A stretch of DNA of 64,000 nt from the NCBI GenBank assembly GCA_964344185.1, contig CAYFMN010000001.1:1-64000 (forward strand). The letters run 5' to 3'. The notes beneath the pieces are model-generated. The model was not told the DNA's origin, did no database searches, and was given only the letters and a program-made list of their open reading frames with translations. Positions 47,401 to 56,037 of the stretch are shown one piece after another (position 1 is the first letter of the stretch; each line of letters opens with the position of its first letter). The position numbers and the translations under genes were made by a program. The stretch is from JAJDAT01 sp964344185 (GTDB lineage: Bacteria; Nitrospinota; Nitrospinia; Nitrospinales; JAJDAT01).

Positions 47401-49064
47401 TTCGCGATGCTGATATAGATGGATCATTAGATATTTTTGCTCCAAATGGAACTTTAGTGGTGAATGCCTCAGGAGGGTTTGGAACTTTTTCAAACCCGAT
47501 TGAATTTAACGTTGGATCGTTAGATATTCCTTCGGATCAAGATTTTAGTTCGACATCGGTAATCGCGAATCAAATTTTTTCCACGACATTTAATCAAAGC
47601 CTTGAGATTGTCAGTACAAATCGTACCTTTCGCGCAAGTTCCGAATTCACTAGCACAGTAACTTTTTTTTCTACTAATGTAGGAAATAGTCCAACGCAAG
47701 CAATTGGCAACTTTTCGCCAACAATAAGTCCGATATTTACAAATGTATTTTCCCAAAGCTTCTCACTAATAGATACTACAACCTCCACAAACACAACATT
47801 TGAAAGCTCTAGCTTTTCATCGTTCAATTCTGAGTCTGGAGAAGAAGAGGGATCTTTTGCAGATAGAATAGTTCTAGCAAGTCTTAATAATTCTAGCCTG
47901 GGGCGCGGTCTTTTTGACAACATAAACATTAATAGCAGTGTTACTAGTTCCTTGAATTTTGGCCTGCAATCACTCTCTCAAACAGTAACCGCTTCTCAAT
48001 TTTTTAGTTCGTCAATTGCAACAACCAGTTTCCAACCTTTTGGTTTAGGAACAAGATCTCTTGGAAGTAGTAATGTACAAACTATTGGAAACGGTATAGC
48101 GACAGGTTTAATAACTCCTAGCGGTACCATGAGAGCGGCCAATATAATGGTTGGTTCTGATGGTAGCGTAAACTCACAAAACACTTTCGATGATGTTGGA
48201 ATGGATTTTACTCCATCGAATCGAAATACCGGTTTCTCAACTAACATTCCTGTAAGTTCGGAAGGTTCAACGCCTGGCGATAATATAGCTAGTCCTGCGC
48301 CATCGACTGGACAAGGTATTTCTAGAGACGAGCCTTCTAACCTTAATGCAAACATTTCTGGTAGCGGGACTTCAATCCCTATTGGAAGGCCTGTAGGCCC
48401 CTCATCTAGTGGAAGTGTATCTAGAGATGAAGCGCCGAGCGTCAACGCCAACATTTCTAGCAGTGAAACTTCAGTTGGAGCAAGAATCTCTGGAAGTGAA
48501 ACACCAAGCGTTACCGCAAATATTTCGGGCGGACAAACTTCTGTAAATGCTCGTATCTCGGGTGGGGAAACTCTTAGTATCAATGCAAATATTTCTGGAA
48601 GTGAAACTTCAGTTGGAGCAAGAATCTCTGGAAGTTCAACAGCTATTGGGAATACAGTCAATCCCGCTAACAACAGCAATAATTTAAACCCAGATACAAA
48701 CCCAATTACCCCATCAAGCGAGAATACGACTGCCAGAATTTCTGGTAACTCTACGTCAAATATTGCCACTACCAATAATCAACTAACTATTGGAACTCGC
48801 GCTGAAACTCAATCCCCATCATTAACTTCAAGGATCTCTGGTAGTGAAACTCCAAGTAATCAAAACTTAGACGACCGAATGACAGAAATCCGAAACCGTA
48901 TAGTCGGCAGAAACACAAATCAAACTTCCTCAAACTCTAATTCCAATTCGGGCAGCTCCGAACAACCCTTGGAACAAAGAATGAGATCCTTGTACGACCG
49001 TTTGGTAGGAAGCAACCAAACTTCTTCTGAAACTTCAGATGAAAACTCTGAAAACGAGTTATAA
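44478..49064 (+). CDS. TpsA exoprotein, filamentous haemagglutinin-like, with ISG-type C-terminal repeats
   Basis: A secreted beta-helical exoprotein of the two-partner system, 1528 residues. It has a signal peptide cleaved near Ala30 (STAFA-LPLDGK) and the TPS domain (31-280) with NPNG at 113-116 and GGQRSDIFGKLSSNGRLMLINP. Long beta-helical repeats follow to about 1285. Residues about 1289-1457 hold alternating ANISGSETSVG / ARISGSETPSVT units. The C-terminus carries EIRNRIVG and LEQRMRSLYDRLVG-type segments that recur in the second TpsA. The likely exporter is the tpsB upstream; a function (adhesion, contact-dependent inhibition or other) is not shown. Confidence 0.87.
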   Translation: MIKLICSSKFILRRFSLIAVFILTSSTAFALPLDGKIRSGDVQLNQINSKRLDVNQSSDKAIIDWHSFNIAHDEHTHFQLPSSDALSLNRVTGGQRSDIFGKLSSNGRLMLINPNGVVFGQNSQVDVHGLVATTNDIRNEDFLANRFHFTLPGNPSARIVNRGTINIANAGLLAFVAPGVENSGIINARLGRVGLASSNQFTLDLYGDNLITLGVEGKVLDKVYDENGKPVSSLIDQSGTINADGGRVYLQTNAAKNIVDHAINVSGIIEAKTAEKKRGDIILNGGGENRVKLTGVLNASGLENGQTGGTVHVLGDEVILEKAKIFASGFNGGGIVLVGGDYQGKGSVLNARNTYFDVNSYIYADATNSGNGGKIILWADERTDSFGKIYARGGVFGGDGGFVETSGKQVLAVTQAADVSAPFGKPGQWLLDPFDIEIVDSLDNAALTGGNKVDVAIINAALNNGTSVKIQSNNNGAGEGNILLSSAISKTSGGNATLTLDAAGGITINETITATTGALTLELMAATGVVINKALTLNGGSVTLNSNETFSRTNFENPGRQNIVQISHLCGAARPAEVHVSGVPSGLVHLSGNQNTENASAGHGTGITLAGSSITTSGGNATFQDGVTLSTSSVGVTTSGGNITFNGTLDGAQDLSLSASTGIINFNEVVGGTTGFSNFTVGSSSVTIFNADSNFSSGLSIVNATDGISILGNMTNTIDSCCLTIFFNADSDSDGSGTISLASGKTFTSDSVTNFLGADFDIQGNINTSSNFQFRRVAAGSFGIGDASGDATISGYELDRITAKSLDFRMDASVYEFNIDNVQAFQTDNISGSVRIFGSQDNSTSSINFINNPSYFGGNVLRLGTTKKINTINFNTDVTTDGAFSAFGSTINFTGNSTLTAKNLGGVTLTNQSLNGGGSLIMDGTDLNMSSNSVIDAVSGSISLEFSDGITLGLLKTNSISNSSAIRLTAGSGGIRDADIDGSLDIFAPNGTLVVNASGGFGTFSNPIEFNVGSLDIPSDQDFSSTSVIANQIFSTTFNQSLEIVSTNRTFRASSEFTSTVTFFSTNVGNSPTQAIGNFSPTISPIFTNVFSQSFSLIDTTTSTNTTFESSSFSSFNSESGEEEGSFADRIVLASLNNSSLGRGLFDNININSSVTSSLNFGLQSLSQTVTASQFFSSSIATTSFQPFGLGTRSLGSSNVQTIGNGIATGLITPSGTMRAANIMVGSDGSVNSQNTFDDVGMDFTPSNRNTGFSTNIPVSSEGSTPGDNIASPAPSTGQGISRDEPSNLNANISGSGTSIPIGRPVGPSSSGSVSRDEAPSVNANISSSETSVGARISGSETPSVTANISGGQTSVNARISGGETLSINANISGSETSVGARISGSSTAIGNTVNPANNSNNLNPDTNPITPSSENTTARISGNSTSNIATTNNQLTIGTRAETQSPSLTSRISGSETPSNQNLDDRMTEIRNRIVGRNTNQTSSNSNSNSGSSEQPLEQRMRSLYDRLVGSNQTSSETSDENSENEL

Positions 49065-49228
49065 GAACTCCTTTAAACTCCTCCCGCACTCTCCTCTTTA
49101 CATTACTCATAAAAGCAGTATTTTTAGATATTCTTGATAATTATCCTTTTTGGGTTAAGATTATTTAATAGATATAGATACACCTGATCCATTTTGTTTG
49201 TTTTCTAATTCTGTTTATCTGAATATCG

Positions 49229-49939
49229 ATGAAACGACGACTTAAAAACCCGATTTTTTTCTTTAGAGTTTTTTGCTACTCATTCTTTTTCCTCATCTTT
49301 TCGTCTCAAACTAATGCGTTACCCTTGGATCATCATCCTCTAGTTTCAGAAAAACAAAAAAACTCCAGTTTCTTTGAAACTAAAACTGCTTCAAAGTCTC
49401 AACCATCTTCCAAAAAGGTAAAGTCCATCCATTTAGGAGATAGCATCTTAGACAAGAAAGTTAATCTATCAACAATCAATGAAGCTAAAACAGCGTACAA
49501 AAAACGTGGCGTGATCGTTTTAAAAGGAATTGGCGGCAAACCTGAGAAACCGGAAGATTCAGAAAATTTAACCAATGAAGTTGAAATCTGGGACGTCAAC
49601 AATTCTGAGACACAAATTCCATTTTCGAAAAAAGAATTCAAAAAAGATGACAATCGAATTACTTTAATCGAAAAAGCTCCGACTTTCGAAGTGAAGGGAT
49701 CAAATACAAATCAACTTATAAACAAAAATTCAAAAAATAACAACCAACTATTAGCCGAAACTCAAAGCGAAAGATCTATTGACGTTAAAATTTCCGTCAA
49801 CGACTCGCTGCCAATTCATTCCTCAAAAACCAAACAGCTAAAACCTAATATAAATCCACCTCCAAATATCACTTCCTCTGATATTAGAATTTCGGTAAAT
49901 GATGATTTATCAATAGGAGCCTCTAAACGGGTCCGTTGA
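49229..49939 (+). CDS. Small secreted TpsA-derived protein (mini-TpsA)
   Basis: 236 residues between the two tpsA genes. The signal peptide (FFFLIFSSQTNALPL) is followed by unrelated linker sequence, and residues 85-100 (EAKTAYKKRGVIVLKG) match the TpsA segment EAKTAEKKRGDIILNG (270-285 of the first TpsA). The repeat-like endings VKISVNDSLPIHSS and IRISVNDDLSIGAS recall the hISG repeats of TpsA. The whole TPS core between is missing. I read it as a deletion derivative of a TpsA gene or a decoy partner. No NPNG motif remains, so export by TpsB is doubtful. Confidence 0.65.
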   Translation: MKRRLKNPIFFFRVFCYSFFFLIFSSQTNALPLDHHPLVSEKQKNSSFFETKTASKSQPSSKKVKSIHLGDSILDKKVNLSTINEAKTAYKKRGVIVLKGIGGKPEKPEDSENLTNEVEIWDVNNSETQIPFSKKEFKKDDNRITLIEKAPTFEVKGSNTNQLINKNSKNNNQLLAETQSERSIDVKISVNDSLPIHSSKTKQLKPNINPPPNITSSDIRISVNDDLSIGASKRVR

Positions 49940-49947
49940 TTACCCCT

Positions 49948-49977
49948 TAAGGCCAAATTAAAACCCTATTGGCCTTA
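49948..49977. terminator. Hairpin after the mini-TpsA gene
   Basis: TAAGGCCAA (49948-49956) and TTGGCCTTA (49969-49977) are perfect complements with a 12-base loop, 9 bases past the stop. No T-run follows, so termination strength is uncertain. Confidence 0.45.
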
Positions 49978-50221
49978 GAGTAACCAGCGAAGAGGTCCAA
50001 AAGTCTCACCTCATCTGTATTATTATTTATAAACAACTGACAATTTAGGTACATCATCTTCATCAAATTTTGTGACCTGCATCACAAGTATATGTATTTA
50101 AAGGGCTATTAATTTGGATAATTTTGGATCAAAAATTGCATTTTAAGGGAGATAAGTTTTTATAAATAAATAGATTTCACCTGATCATTCTAATTCACTA
50201 GGTCAACTTCTAATTGAATAA

Positions 50222-51115
50222 ATGAAATCGCTAATCTCCCCAAAATTCTTTATAAACTTTTCCTACCAAATTGCGATTTCTCTTTTATCCATTTCAATAA
50301 GTTTTGCATTACCGCAGAACGGTCAAATTCGCTCGGGCGACGTTCAAGTAAACCAAGTTAACTCGAAACGATTAGACGTTAATCAATCTTCCGATAAAGC
50401 CATTATCGATTGGCATTCGTTTAATATAGCGGGAGACGAACACACTCATTTTCAATTACCCTCATCAGAAGCTCTTAGCTTAAATAGAGTAACCGGAGGT
50501 CAACGCTCCGATATATTTGGGAAACTTTCTTCCAATGGTCGACTTATGTTGATCAACCCAAATGGGATCGTCTTTGGTCAAAACTCTCAAGTGGACGTGC
50601 ATGGTTTAGTCGCAACTACTAGCGACATTCGTAACGAAGATTTCCTTGCCAATCGGTTTCACTTCATTATTCCCGGTAATCCATCAGCGAGGATTGTCAA
50701 TCGCGGTACAATTAATATAGCCAATGCAGGACTTTTGGCTTTTGTGGCTCCCGGAGTAGAAAACTCCGGGATCATTAACGCAAGATTAGGGCGTGTTGGG
50801 TTGGCATCTTCAAATCAATTCACTTTAGATCTTTATGGCGATAACTTAATAACTCTAGGCGTAGAAGGTAAAGTATTAGAAAAAGTATATGATGAAAACG
50901 GCAAATCGGTATCGTCTTTAATCGATCAATCAGGAACAATTAACGCCGACGGAGGCCGAGTATATCTGCAAACTAATGCAGCAAAAAATATTGTCGATCA
51001 TGCCATTAACGTATCTGGAATTATCGAAGCAAAAACAGCCGTTAAGCAGCGCGGCAAAATAATTTTAAACGGAGGTCACCAAAGTAACCGGAAAACTAAA
51101 CGCATCTGGCCTTGA
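50222..51115 (+). CDS. Second TpsA exoprotein, 5' part (frameshifted)
   Basis: A paralogue of the first TpsA: signal peptide to Ala29, then the TPS domain with NPNG at 112-115. It is nearly identical in protein sequence to the first copy over about 30-280 and closely similar in DNA. The frame runs off after ILNGG (about 51075): reading on gives a short wrong tail (HQSNRKTKRIWP) to 51115. The other frame continues the homology with KVTGKLNASGLDSGQTGG. The break region (51071-51085) also lacks about four codons compared with the first copy, so a small deletion, real or artefactual, is likely. Confidence 0.78.
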   Translation: MKSLISPKFFINFSYQIAISLLSISISFALPQNGQIRSGDVQVNQVNSKRLDVNQSSDKAIIDWHSFNIAGDEHTHFQLPSSEALSLNRVTGGQRSDIFGKLSSNGRLMLINPNGIVFGQNSQVDVHGLVATTSDIRNEDFLANRFHFIIPGNPSARIVNRGTINIANAGLLAFVAPGVENSGIINARLGRVGLASSNQFTLDLYGDNLITLGVEGKVLEKVYDENGKSVSSLIDQSGTINADGGRVYLQTNAAKNIVDHAINVSGIIEAKTAVKQRGKIILNGGHQSNRKTKRIWP

Positions 51116-51389
51116 TTCAGGTCAAACTGGCGGTACAGTTCATGTTCTTGGCGACGAGGTTATTTTAGAAAAAGCTAAGATCTTCGCTTCTGGCTTTAAC
51201 GGCGGAGGAACAGTCTTAGTTGGCGGCGATTATCAAGGAAAAGGTTCTGTATTAAACGCTAGAAGCACTTATTTCGGCGCAAGTTCTTATATCTATGCAG
51301 ACGCTACCAACAGCGGCAATGGCGGTAGAGTTATTCTATGGGCGGATGAAAGAACAGATTCATTCGGGAAAATATACGCTAGAGGAGGA

Positions 51390-53480
51390 ATGTTTGGCGG
51401 CGATGGAGGTTTTGTCGAAACATCGGGAAAACAAATTTTAGCGATAACTCAAGCTGCGGACGTTTCGGCTCCTTTTGGCAAACCGGGGCAATGGCTGTTG
51501 GACCCATATGATATTGAAATTGTCGACAGTTTAGATAACGCTAAATTAGCCGGTGGCAATAAGGTAGACGTCGCTATCATCAACGCAGCTCTCAATAATG
51601 GAACTAGCGTCAAAATCCAATCCAACAATAATGGGGAAGGAGAAGGTAATATCCTTCTTTCATCGGCTATTATCAAAACTTCTGGCGGAGATTCTACTTT
51701 AACCTTAAATGCCGCTGGCGGTATTACAATAAACAAACTCATTTCTTCCACTTCGGGGGCATTATCCTTAGATCTTATAGCGGCGACAGGGGTAGTTCTC
51801 AATGAATCCTTGATTCTTAATGGCGGTTCGGTGACGTTAAACTCAAATGAAACTTTCGATCGACCTAACTTTGAAAATCCTGGCCGACAAAATATCGTTC
51901 AAACAACTCATATCTCGGGTGTTTCGCAAGGGTCGGTTCCTCATGTGTCCGGCGCTACAAGAGTTGGCTCCTTTCATATCAGCGGCAACCAAAATAAAGT
52001 AAACCTCTCGGCAAATCACGGAAATGAAATTGTTTTAGGTGATTTTTTTAATAAGCTTGAAACAGTTCAGAAATCGTACATTGATCAGAAAGGGAATAAT
52101 ATTACTTATTCCACATTTACTTCTAAGGGCCACCTTGATACTTCCGGCGGAGATATAATTTTTAAAGACCAGGTAAAAGTTAATGCGGATATATTTAAAA
52201 GAAAGAGAACTTTAAACGGACTCAATAACTTTATCTTTACGGAAGATTATTTTTCAATTAAATCTGGAGGCGGAAAAATAATTTTTGCAGATAATGTCGA
52301 ATCGGTAACAGGAGGATTACGACTGGACAGCGATGGAGGAAAAATAAGTTTGCAAAAAAAAGTAAATTCAGCCGCCGGTTACTTTTCGTTCGATTCAGAT
52401 GGCGGACACATAAGTTTTGCAGACGATGTTAATACAGGTTCTAATGGTTTTAGTATATCCGCTAGTGGAGGAAATGTAATATTTAAAAAATCCCTTAATA
52501 GTGGTCTTTTAACCTCTCAAGATTTGTATGATCCAACCAAAGGCTTTTATGTATTTGGAGGTAATATTACTTTCCAAGAAATAGGTAATTTAAGACCTTT
52601 CAAAGGATTTTATATTTCCAGTTCCTCTACAGTAAAGTTTTTAGGAAAATCTAATTTTAGAGGTCATTTTAATGTAACTGCTAATAATGGAATTGATATT
52701 TTAGATAATATGAAAATAACCGCTTTAAGCAATTCTATTAGAGCAGACGCAATTTCCTTTAACGCAGACTCCGACCAAAATGGCGTAGGCAGCTTTAGAA
52801 CAGCTAAGAATGAAAGTTTTTCCAAAACAGGGTATCTACATATAACAGCAGCGGGATTTGCTCTTTCTCACAAAATAAAAGGTGAGCATGGGAGCATTGA
52901 TATATATGACACAAAGATAAAAAAGAGTTTTAATAATAGCGATGTTAACTTTTACGCACATATTTCTGGGCGGGGATCGGTTAACCCGCCTTCTGCTTCC
53001 CAGACAAGTTTAAATGGCTCTTCTCAGATTACCAAAGCAAGCCAATCTAATGCAAAAAACTCAACTACAGCAAATATCAGCGGTAATAAAACCAATATTA
53101 ATCAAACAATATTGACTCAAACCACTTTGAGTAAAATAGAAAACAATTCTAGTAGCATTTCCACTTTATCTAATTCAAATAGTCCTAATAAAAATTTAAA
53201 ATCAGAAGAAACGCCAGAGCAAAAGGCAATTAAAGCGGCTATTGCGGCTAAGAATGCAAAATTAGACGCTCAAACCAAAGAAATAAGAAACCGTCTAGTA
53301 GCAATTAGGGCAAATGTAATTCCCGCTATAGACAAAAATGGTTTTACTCCAAAAACCTTACAACAAAAAGTTACAGGCTTGTGGACCCGTTTAGTAGGAA
53401 ATAAAACATTGACTAACAACATAATATCCTCTAGTGTTCCCCCATCAAATTCACCCGCTGATGAAAAAAAAGACAAGTAA
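51390..53480 (+). CDS. Second TpsA exoprotein, 3' part (frameshifted)
   Basis: The rest of the second TpsA in the frame that is open from about 51082; the ATG at 51390 is just the first methionine in it. The first part keeps strong homology to the first copy (FGGDGGFVETSGKQILAITQAADVS and onward), then diverges after about residue 235 of this segment. The ISG pattern recurs (THISGVSQ, HVSGATRV, FHISGNQN and ANISGNKT). The end carries EIRNRLVA and LQQKVTGLWTRLVG, matching the C-terminal motifs of the first copy. Without repair of the frame no full-length exoprotein would be made. Confidence 0.75.
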   Translation: MFGGDGGFVETSGKQILAITQAADVSAPFGKPGQWLLDPYDIEIVDSLDNAKLAGGNKVDVAIINAALNNGTSVKIQSNNNGEGEGNILLSSAIIKTSGGDSTLTLNAAGGITINKLISSTSGALSLDLIAATGVVLNESLILNGGSVTLNSNETFDRPNFENPGRQNIVQTTHISGVSQGSVPHVSGATRVGSFHISGNQNKVNLSANHGNEIVLGDFFNKLETVQKSYIDQKGNNITYSTFTSKGHLDTSGGDIIFKDQVKVNADIFKRKRTLNGLNNFIFTEDYFSIKSGGGKIIFADNVESVTGGLRLDSDGGKISLQKKVNSAAGYFSFDSDGGHISFADDVNTGSNGFSISASGGNVIFKKSLNSGLLTSQDLYDPTKGFYVFGGNITFQEIGNLRPFKGFYISSSSTVKFLGKSNFRGHFNVTANNGIDILDNMKITALSNSIRADAISFNADSDQNGVGSFRTAKNESFSKTGYLHITAAGFALSHKIKGEHGSIDIYDTKIKKSFNNSDVNFYAHISGRGSVNPPSASQTSLNGSSQITKASQSNAKNSTTANISGNKTNINQTILTQTTLSKIENNSSSISTLSNSNSPNKNLKSEETPEQKAIKAAIAAKNAKLDAQTKEIRNRLVAIRANVIPAIDKNGFTPKTLQQKVTGLWTRLVGNKTLTNNIISSSVPPSNSPADEKKDK

Positions 53481-53590
53481 AATTCTTCTTAGAAGGTTCA
53501 ATTTTTTGAAAATTTCTTTAAGTTGATTTCATTTCTACAACCCGTCATAATTTAGAATTATTTTTAACTATTTTTTCTGAGCGATTTCTA

Positions 53591-53983
53591 ATGCTTATTA
53601 CGATTGCAATTTTTTTAGTGGGTTCTGCGATTGAATTATTTGGACTCTTACAAGTTGGCGCCGCCCTTAGCACTTTAAATACAATATCCATTATTATGCT
53701 TTCTTTTTTGATTGGCGTTGTGGTTGCGCGATCTTATGGAAAGGAGTTTTTGGAAAAAATCCAATGGCATTTAAAGTCTCGTTCCAAACCCTCTGATGAA
53801 ATATTGAATGGAACGGTAATGGTTGTGGCAAGTTATATGTTAATAACACCAGGTCCAATTACAGACATAATAGGTTTATTTATTTTGATTCCCGCTACGC
53901 GTGATTTTTTTAAAGAGTTTACGCTTTCATGGGTAAATAAAAAGATAGCTAACGGCGATCTATATTTCTTCTTTAAAGATTGA
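53591..53983 (+). CDS. fxsA: FxsA-family membrane protein
   Basis: 130 residues with about three hydrophobic segments. The FxsA signature is seen in SYMLITPGPITDIIGLFILIPATRDFF (about 78-105). Known in E. coli for suppressing F-exclusion of phage T7; its normal role is unclear. The C-terminus is short compared with long FxsA forms. It follows the TpsA region and lies upstream of the methyltransferase gene by 33 bp, on the same strand. Confidence 0.78.
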   Translation: MLITIAIFLVGSAIELFGLLQVGAALSTLNTISIIMLSFLIGVVVARSYGKEFLEKIQWHLKSRSKPSDEILNGTVMVVASYMLITPGPITDIIGLFILIPATRDFFKEFTLSWVNKKIANGDLYFFFKD

Positions 53984-54016
53984 TTTTCAAAATAATCTTT
54001 TGTTGTCAATTTAATT

Positions 54017-54745
54017 ATGGGATTGTTTTCCGCTCCTCCAAGGAACCTGAGAGATGAGTTACTTGATCTTGACCAAGCGCCCTTTGAAGAAGTTAAAGAC
54101 AGTTTGTCGGATGTAAGACGGGTTAATCGCTATCTCAGCGGATATCGTGTTTTATTAAGACATGCAGAGCCTTTCCTGAGAAATCATTCTCAAAAACTCG
54201 CATTCACTGTTATTGATTTGGCCACAGGCTCTGCAGATCAGCCTTCTGAACTAGTTCTATTAGCAAGACGACTGAACATTCCGATAAAAGTAATCGCTAT
54301 TGATATTAATCGCAAAATGCTCGATTATGCGCGCGAGGAATCCAATAAATTTCCTGAAATATCCTTTGTACAATGCGACATACTCAATCTTCCATTCAAA
54401 GAAAATTCCTTTGATCTAGCGATTAACTCATTATCCCTTCATCATTTTTCTGAGGATAACGCAATATCTATTATCCAGGCTTTAGATAAACTTGGAAAAC
54501 TTGGCTTTATAGTAAACGACTTGCATAGAAGTCGAGTTGCTTTTTGTTCCATATTTATTTTAACCAGGATATTAACGAAAAACCGATTAACTCGATATGA
54601 CGCTCCAGTTTCAGTAATGAACGCTTTTACTCCATCAGAAATGGAACGTTTAGCTAACGACGCCGGAGTCAAAGAGTTTAAAATCCATCGGCACTTTCCA
54701 TATCGAATTGCGCTTGTCAGAAACTCTTTACCTGATCAACCATGA
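54017..54745 (+). CDS. SAM-dependent methyltransferase, UbiE-like
   Basis: 242 residues, class I Rossmann methyltransferase. The SAM-binding loop is DLATGSADQPS (about 69-79) with acidic AIDINRKM and the post-II motif CDILNLPFKENSFDLAINSLSLHHF. Its stop overlaps the start of the FAD-dependent reductase (ATGA at 54742-54745), so the two are co-translated. Such methyltransferase/FAD-reductase pairs usually modify a polyketide or isoprenoid lipid made by a third enzyme, which is not in the window. The substrate is unknown. Confidence 0.83.
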   Translation: MGLFSAPPRNLRDELLDLDQAPFEEVKDSLSDVRRVNRYLSGYRVLLRHAEPFLRNHSQKLAFTVIDLATGSADQPSELVLLARRLNIPIKVIAIDINRKMLDYAREESNKFPEISFVQCDILNLPFKENSFDLAINSLSLHHFSEDNAISIIQALDKLGKLGFIVNDLHRSRVAFCSIFILTRILTKNRLTRYDAPVSVMNAFTPSEMERLANDAGVKEFKIHRHFPYRIALVRNSLPDQP

Positions 54746-56007
54746 AAACTTGCGATGTAATAATTATTGGAGCTGGGCCAGGGGGTTGCGCTTCAGCTCT
54801 CTTTTTGCATCGCGCTGGTTATAAAGTAATCGTCTTAGACAGGGCTGTCTTTCCAAGAGACAAGGTATGCGGAGAGTTTATAAGCCCTGCGGCTGATTCA
54901 ATTTTAGAAGATCTGGGAGTTCTAAGTTTAATTGAACAAGAAAATCCTGAGCGAGTGTGTGGCGTTTTTATTTCCTCTTATGAAAAATTAGAATTAGGCA
55001 TTGAATATCCTCCTATAAAAGAAGGTCAAAAACGCCCAACCAGTATATCTATGCCGCGTTTTTTACTCGACAATTTGTTAATCAAACGCTTAAAAAGTGA
55101 AAATATAGAAGTTCTCGAAAAGCATAACGTTCATGATTTTATTTTCGAATCTGGAAATGTCGTAGGCGCTACGGTTAGAGATCCAGAAAATAAAAGCTTT
55201 GATATCTCGGCAAAAGTCGTCATAGACGCGGGAGGTCGAAACGCTATTTCACTGAGGCGATTAAACTTAAAAAATAAAACTAAAAACGAAGGTAAAGTCG
55301 CCATCGCGGCTCATTGGAAAAACATTAGACTGCCCCATGCGTACTGCTACATGCATGTTGGAGATCCTGGATATACTGGAATAGCGCAAGTGGGTAAAGA
55401 CACCGTCAACGCAGTTATGATCGCCAACTCCTCAAAATTAAAGGGCCGAAATATTACGCAATTCTATAAAGATGGAATTTATAAAAACAAAAAGCGCAAA
55501 GCAATAATGGCTGGAGCTGAGCTAGCCGAAGAGCCTCGTACGGTGGAATCGCTTGCTTTTTCAGTTAAGAAACCACAATGCGGAGGTTTAATTTTAGTTG
55601 GCGACGCATCCGGCTTTATTGATCCATTTACAGGGGAGGGAATCTATTTATCGCTTAGAAGCGCGCAATTAGCTGCTGAAACTATAGATTCGTCTTTCAG
55701 AAACTTTGACTTCTCAAGAAAAAAATTAGCGGAATACGACCAAGCCAGGTCAAAAGAGTTTGGCACAAAATTCATATTAAGCCGCATCCTTCAAAAAATT
55801 ATATACAACAAAAAAGTATGCCAAATAGTGGTTAATACCCTATCAAAAAACCCTTCTTTAGCGGACGAAATTGTTGGCGTAATTGGAGATTATTACCCTG
55901 CCAAAAGAGTTGTATCTTTACGTTATTTAAGTCAATTTCTTTACGGTTTTTTATTTCCGCAAAAAAAGATAATCTACCGTAAGGTACAAAAAGCAGTAAA
56001 TTCTTAG
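54742..56007 (+). CDS. FAD-dependent geranylgeranyl-reductase-like oxidoreductase
   Basis: 421 residues. An N-terminal FAD-binding GXGXXG (IIGAGPGGCASALF, residues 7-20) and the RDKVCGEFISP active-site segment place it with the geranylgeranyl reductase/FAD-monooxygenase group; ILVGDASGFIDPFTGEGIYLS is the second FAD site. It is translationally coupled to the methyltransferase (4-base ATGA overlap), suggesting modification of one lipid-like or quinone-like substrate. Substrate and direction (saturation or hydroxylation) cannot be read from sequence. Confidence 0.83.
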   Translation: MKTCDVIIIGAGPGGCASALFLHRAGYKVIVLDRAVFPRDKVCGEFISPAADSILEDLGVLSLIEQENPERVCGVFISSYEKLELGIEYPPIKEGQKRPTSISMPRFLLDNLLIKRLKSENIEVLEKHNVHDFIFESGNVVGATVRDPENKSFDISAKVVIDAGGRNAISLRRLNLKNKTKNEGKVAIAAHWKNIRLPHAYCYMHVGDPGYTGIAQVGKDTVNAVMIANSSKLKGRNITQFYKDGIYKNKKRKAIMAGAELAEEPRTVESLAFSVKKPQCGGLILVGDASGFIDPFTGEGIYLSLRSAQLAAETIDSSFRNFDFSRKKLAEYDQARSKEFGTKFILSRILQKIIYNKKVCQIVVNTLSKNPSLADEIVGVIGDYYPAKRVVSLRYLSQFLYGFLFPQKKIIYRKVQKAVNS

Positions 56008-56037
56008 TTTAGCTTCTCTTTATTTAAAATTAAGGAT

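Noticed and set aside
48340..48660. Direct repeats that could be read as a CRISPR array
   Set aside because: The repeats are in frame, encode ISG units, differ in length and sequence, and there is no cas gene. They are protein repeats.
47996..48775. 259-residue minus-strand frame antisense to the TpsA repeat region
   Set aside because: It mirrors the periodic coding bias of the sense repeats (an LPEI-type pattern), has no ribosome site and no domain. A shadow of the real gene.
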